Positions 4,914-5,003 of a stretch of DNA of 5,003 bases are shown here, piece by piece (position 1 is the first letter of the stretch; the number at the start of each line of letters is the position of its first letter). Below the pieces are notes generated by a model that searched no databases, had not been told where the DNA came from, and saw nothing but the letters and a program-made list of their open reading frames with translations. The position numbers were made by a program, and so were the translations under genes. This DNA is from Thiobacillus sp. GTDB lineage: Bacteria > Pseudomonadota > Gammaproteobacteria > Burkholderiales > Thiobacillaceae. The stretch covers positions 1-5,003 of the forward strand of contig JADMKH010000283.1 in the NCBI GenBank assembly GCA_018780025.1, read 5' to 3'.

Positions 4914-5003
4914 CTAGGAATGCAGTAGCAGTTGCTCAATCCGGATGAGCCGTTGCTGACCTGCACGGAAGCTGACGTTGGCGACCGACTGGTTATGGCC
5001 GGT
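4914..5003 (-). CDS. Possible 3' end of an upstream minus-strand gene
   Basis: From the right edge the minus strand is open for 29 codons and ends at TAG 4916-4914; the last residues read RAGQQRLIRIEQLLLHS, a helix-like, charged sequence. The stop lies 27 bases before the Mrr-like ATG, an operon-like spacing, and is in the same frame as that gene. Thirty codons are too few to establish coding, no family is recognised, and non-coding DNA is a real alternative. Confidence 0.22.
   Translation of the reverse strand, partial: TGHNQSVANVSFRAGQQRLIRIEQLLLHS

Noticed and set aside
3601..4993. Direct repeats flanking the Mrr-like gene (3601-3627 and 4968-4993)
   Set aside because: Both contain AAGCTG followed by a loosely similar stretch with CCGAC, but identity is only partial and vanishes outside about 25 bases; too weak to call an insertion footprint.

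Overview
The window looks like chromosomal DNA of a GC-rich proteobacterium, most likely a betaproteobacterium of the Rhodocyclales/Nitrosomonadales type. This rests on protein character (PrlC-type M3 peptidase tail, DUF4124-glutaredoxin protein, ExoIII) and base composition; no rRNA or other phylogenetic marker is present, so the assignment is inference.

Layout. Bases 2-403 (+) are the last part of an oligopeptidase A (prlC) gene. A periplasmic DUF4124 plus glutaredoxin-fold protein follows at 541-1092 (+) and ends at a strong perfect hairpin (1107-1135). Next comes accessory DNA: a 47-codon C-terminal stub of a P4-type tyrosine integrase (1138-1281, +), a compact ParDE-type toxin-antitoxin operon on the minus strand (antitoxin 1663-1911, toxin 1334-1666, 4-base overlap) with palindromes over its start region, and about 0.75 kb without a credible gene (1948-2688). 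That gene-free stretch holds several inverted repeats, including an interleaved one at 2071-2129. Housekeeping sequence resumes with the exodeoxyribonuclease III gene (2731-3504, +), whose AT-rich promoter has a perfect TATAAT inside a 7-bp-arm dyad. Converging on it from the right is a 395-residue Mrr-like PD-(D/E)XK endonuclease (3699-4886, -) with a large C-terminal region I do not recognise. The right edge may hold the 3' end of another minus-strand reading frame.

How it fits together. PrlC, the thioredoxin-fold protein and ExoIII are core functions (peptide turnover, envelope redox or thiol chemistry, base-excision repair). The integrase stub, toxin-antitoxin pair and structured non-coding DNA look like the residue of a mobile element inserted between the glutaredoxin-like gene and the ExoIII gene. 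The Mrr-like nuclease is a solitary candidate defence gene with no methyltransferase in view. The least explained items are the C-terminal half of that nuclease and the interleaved inverted repeat at 2071-2129.
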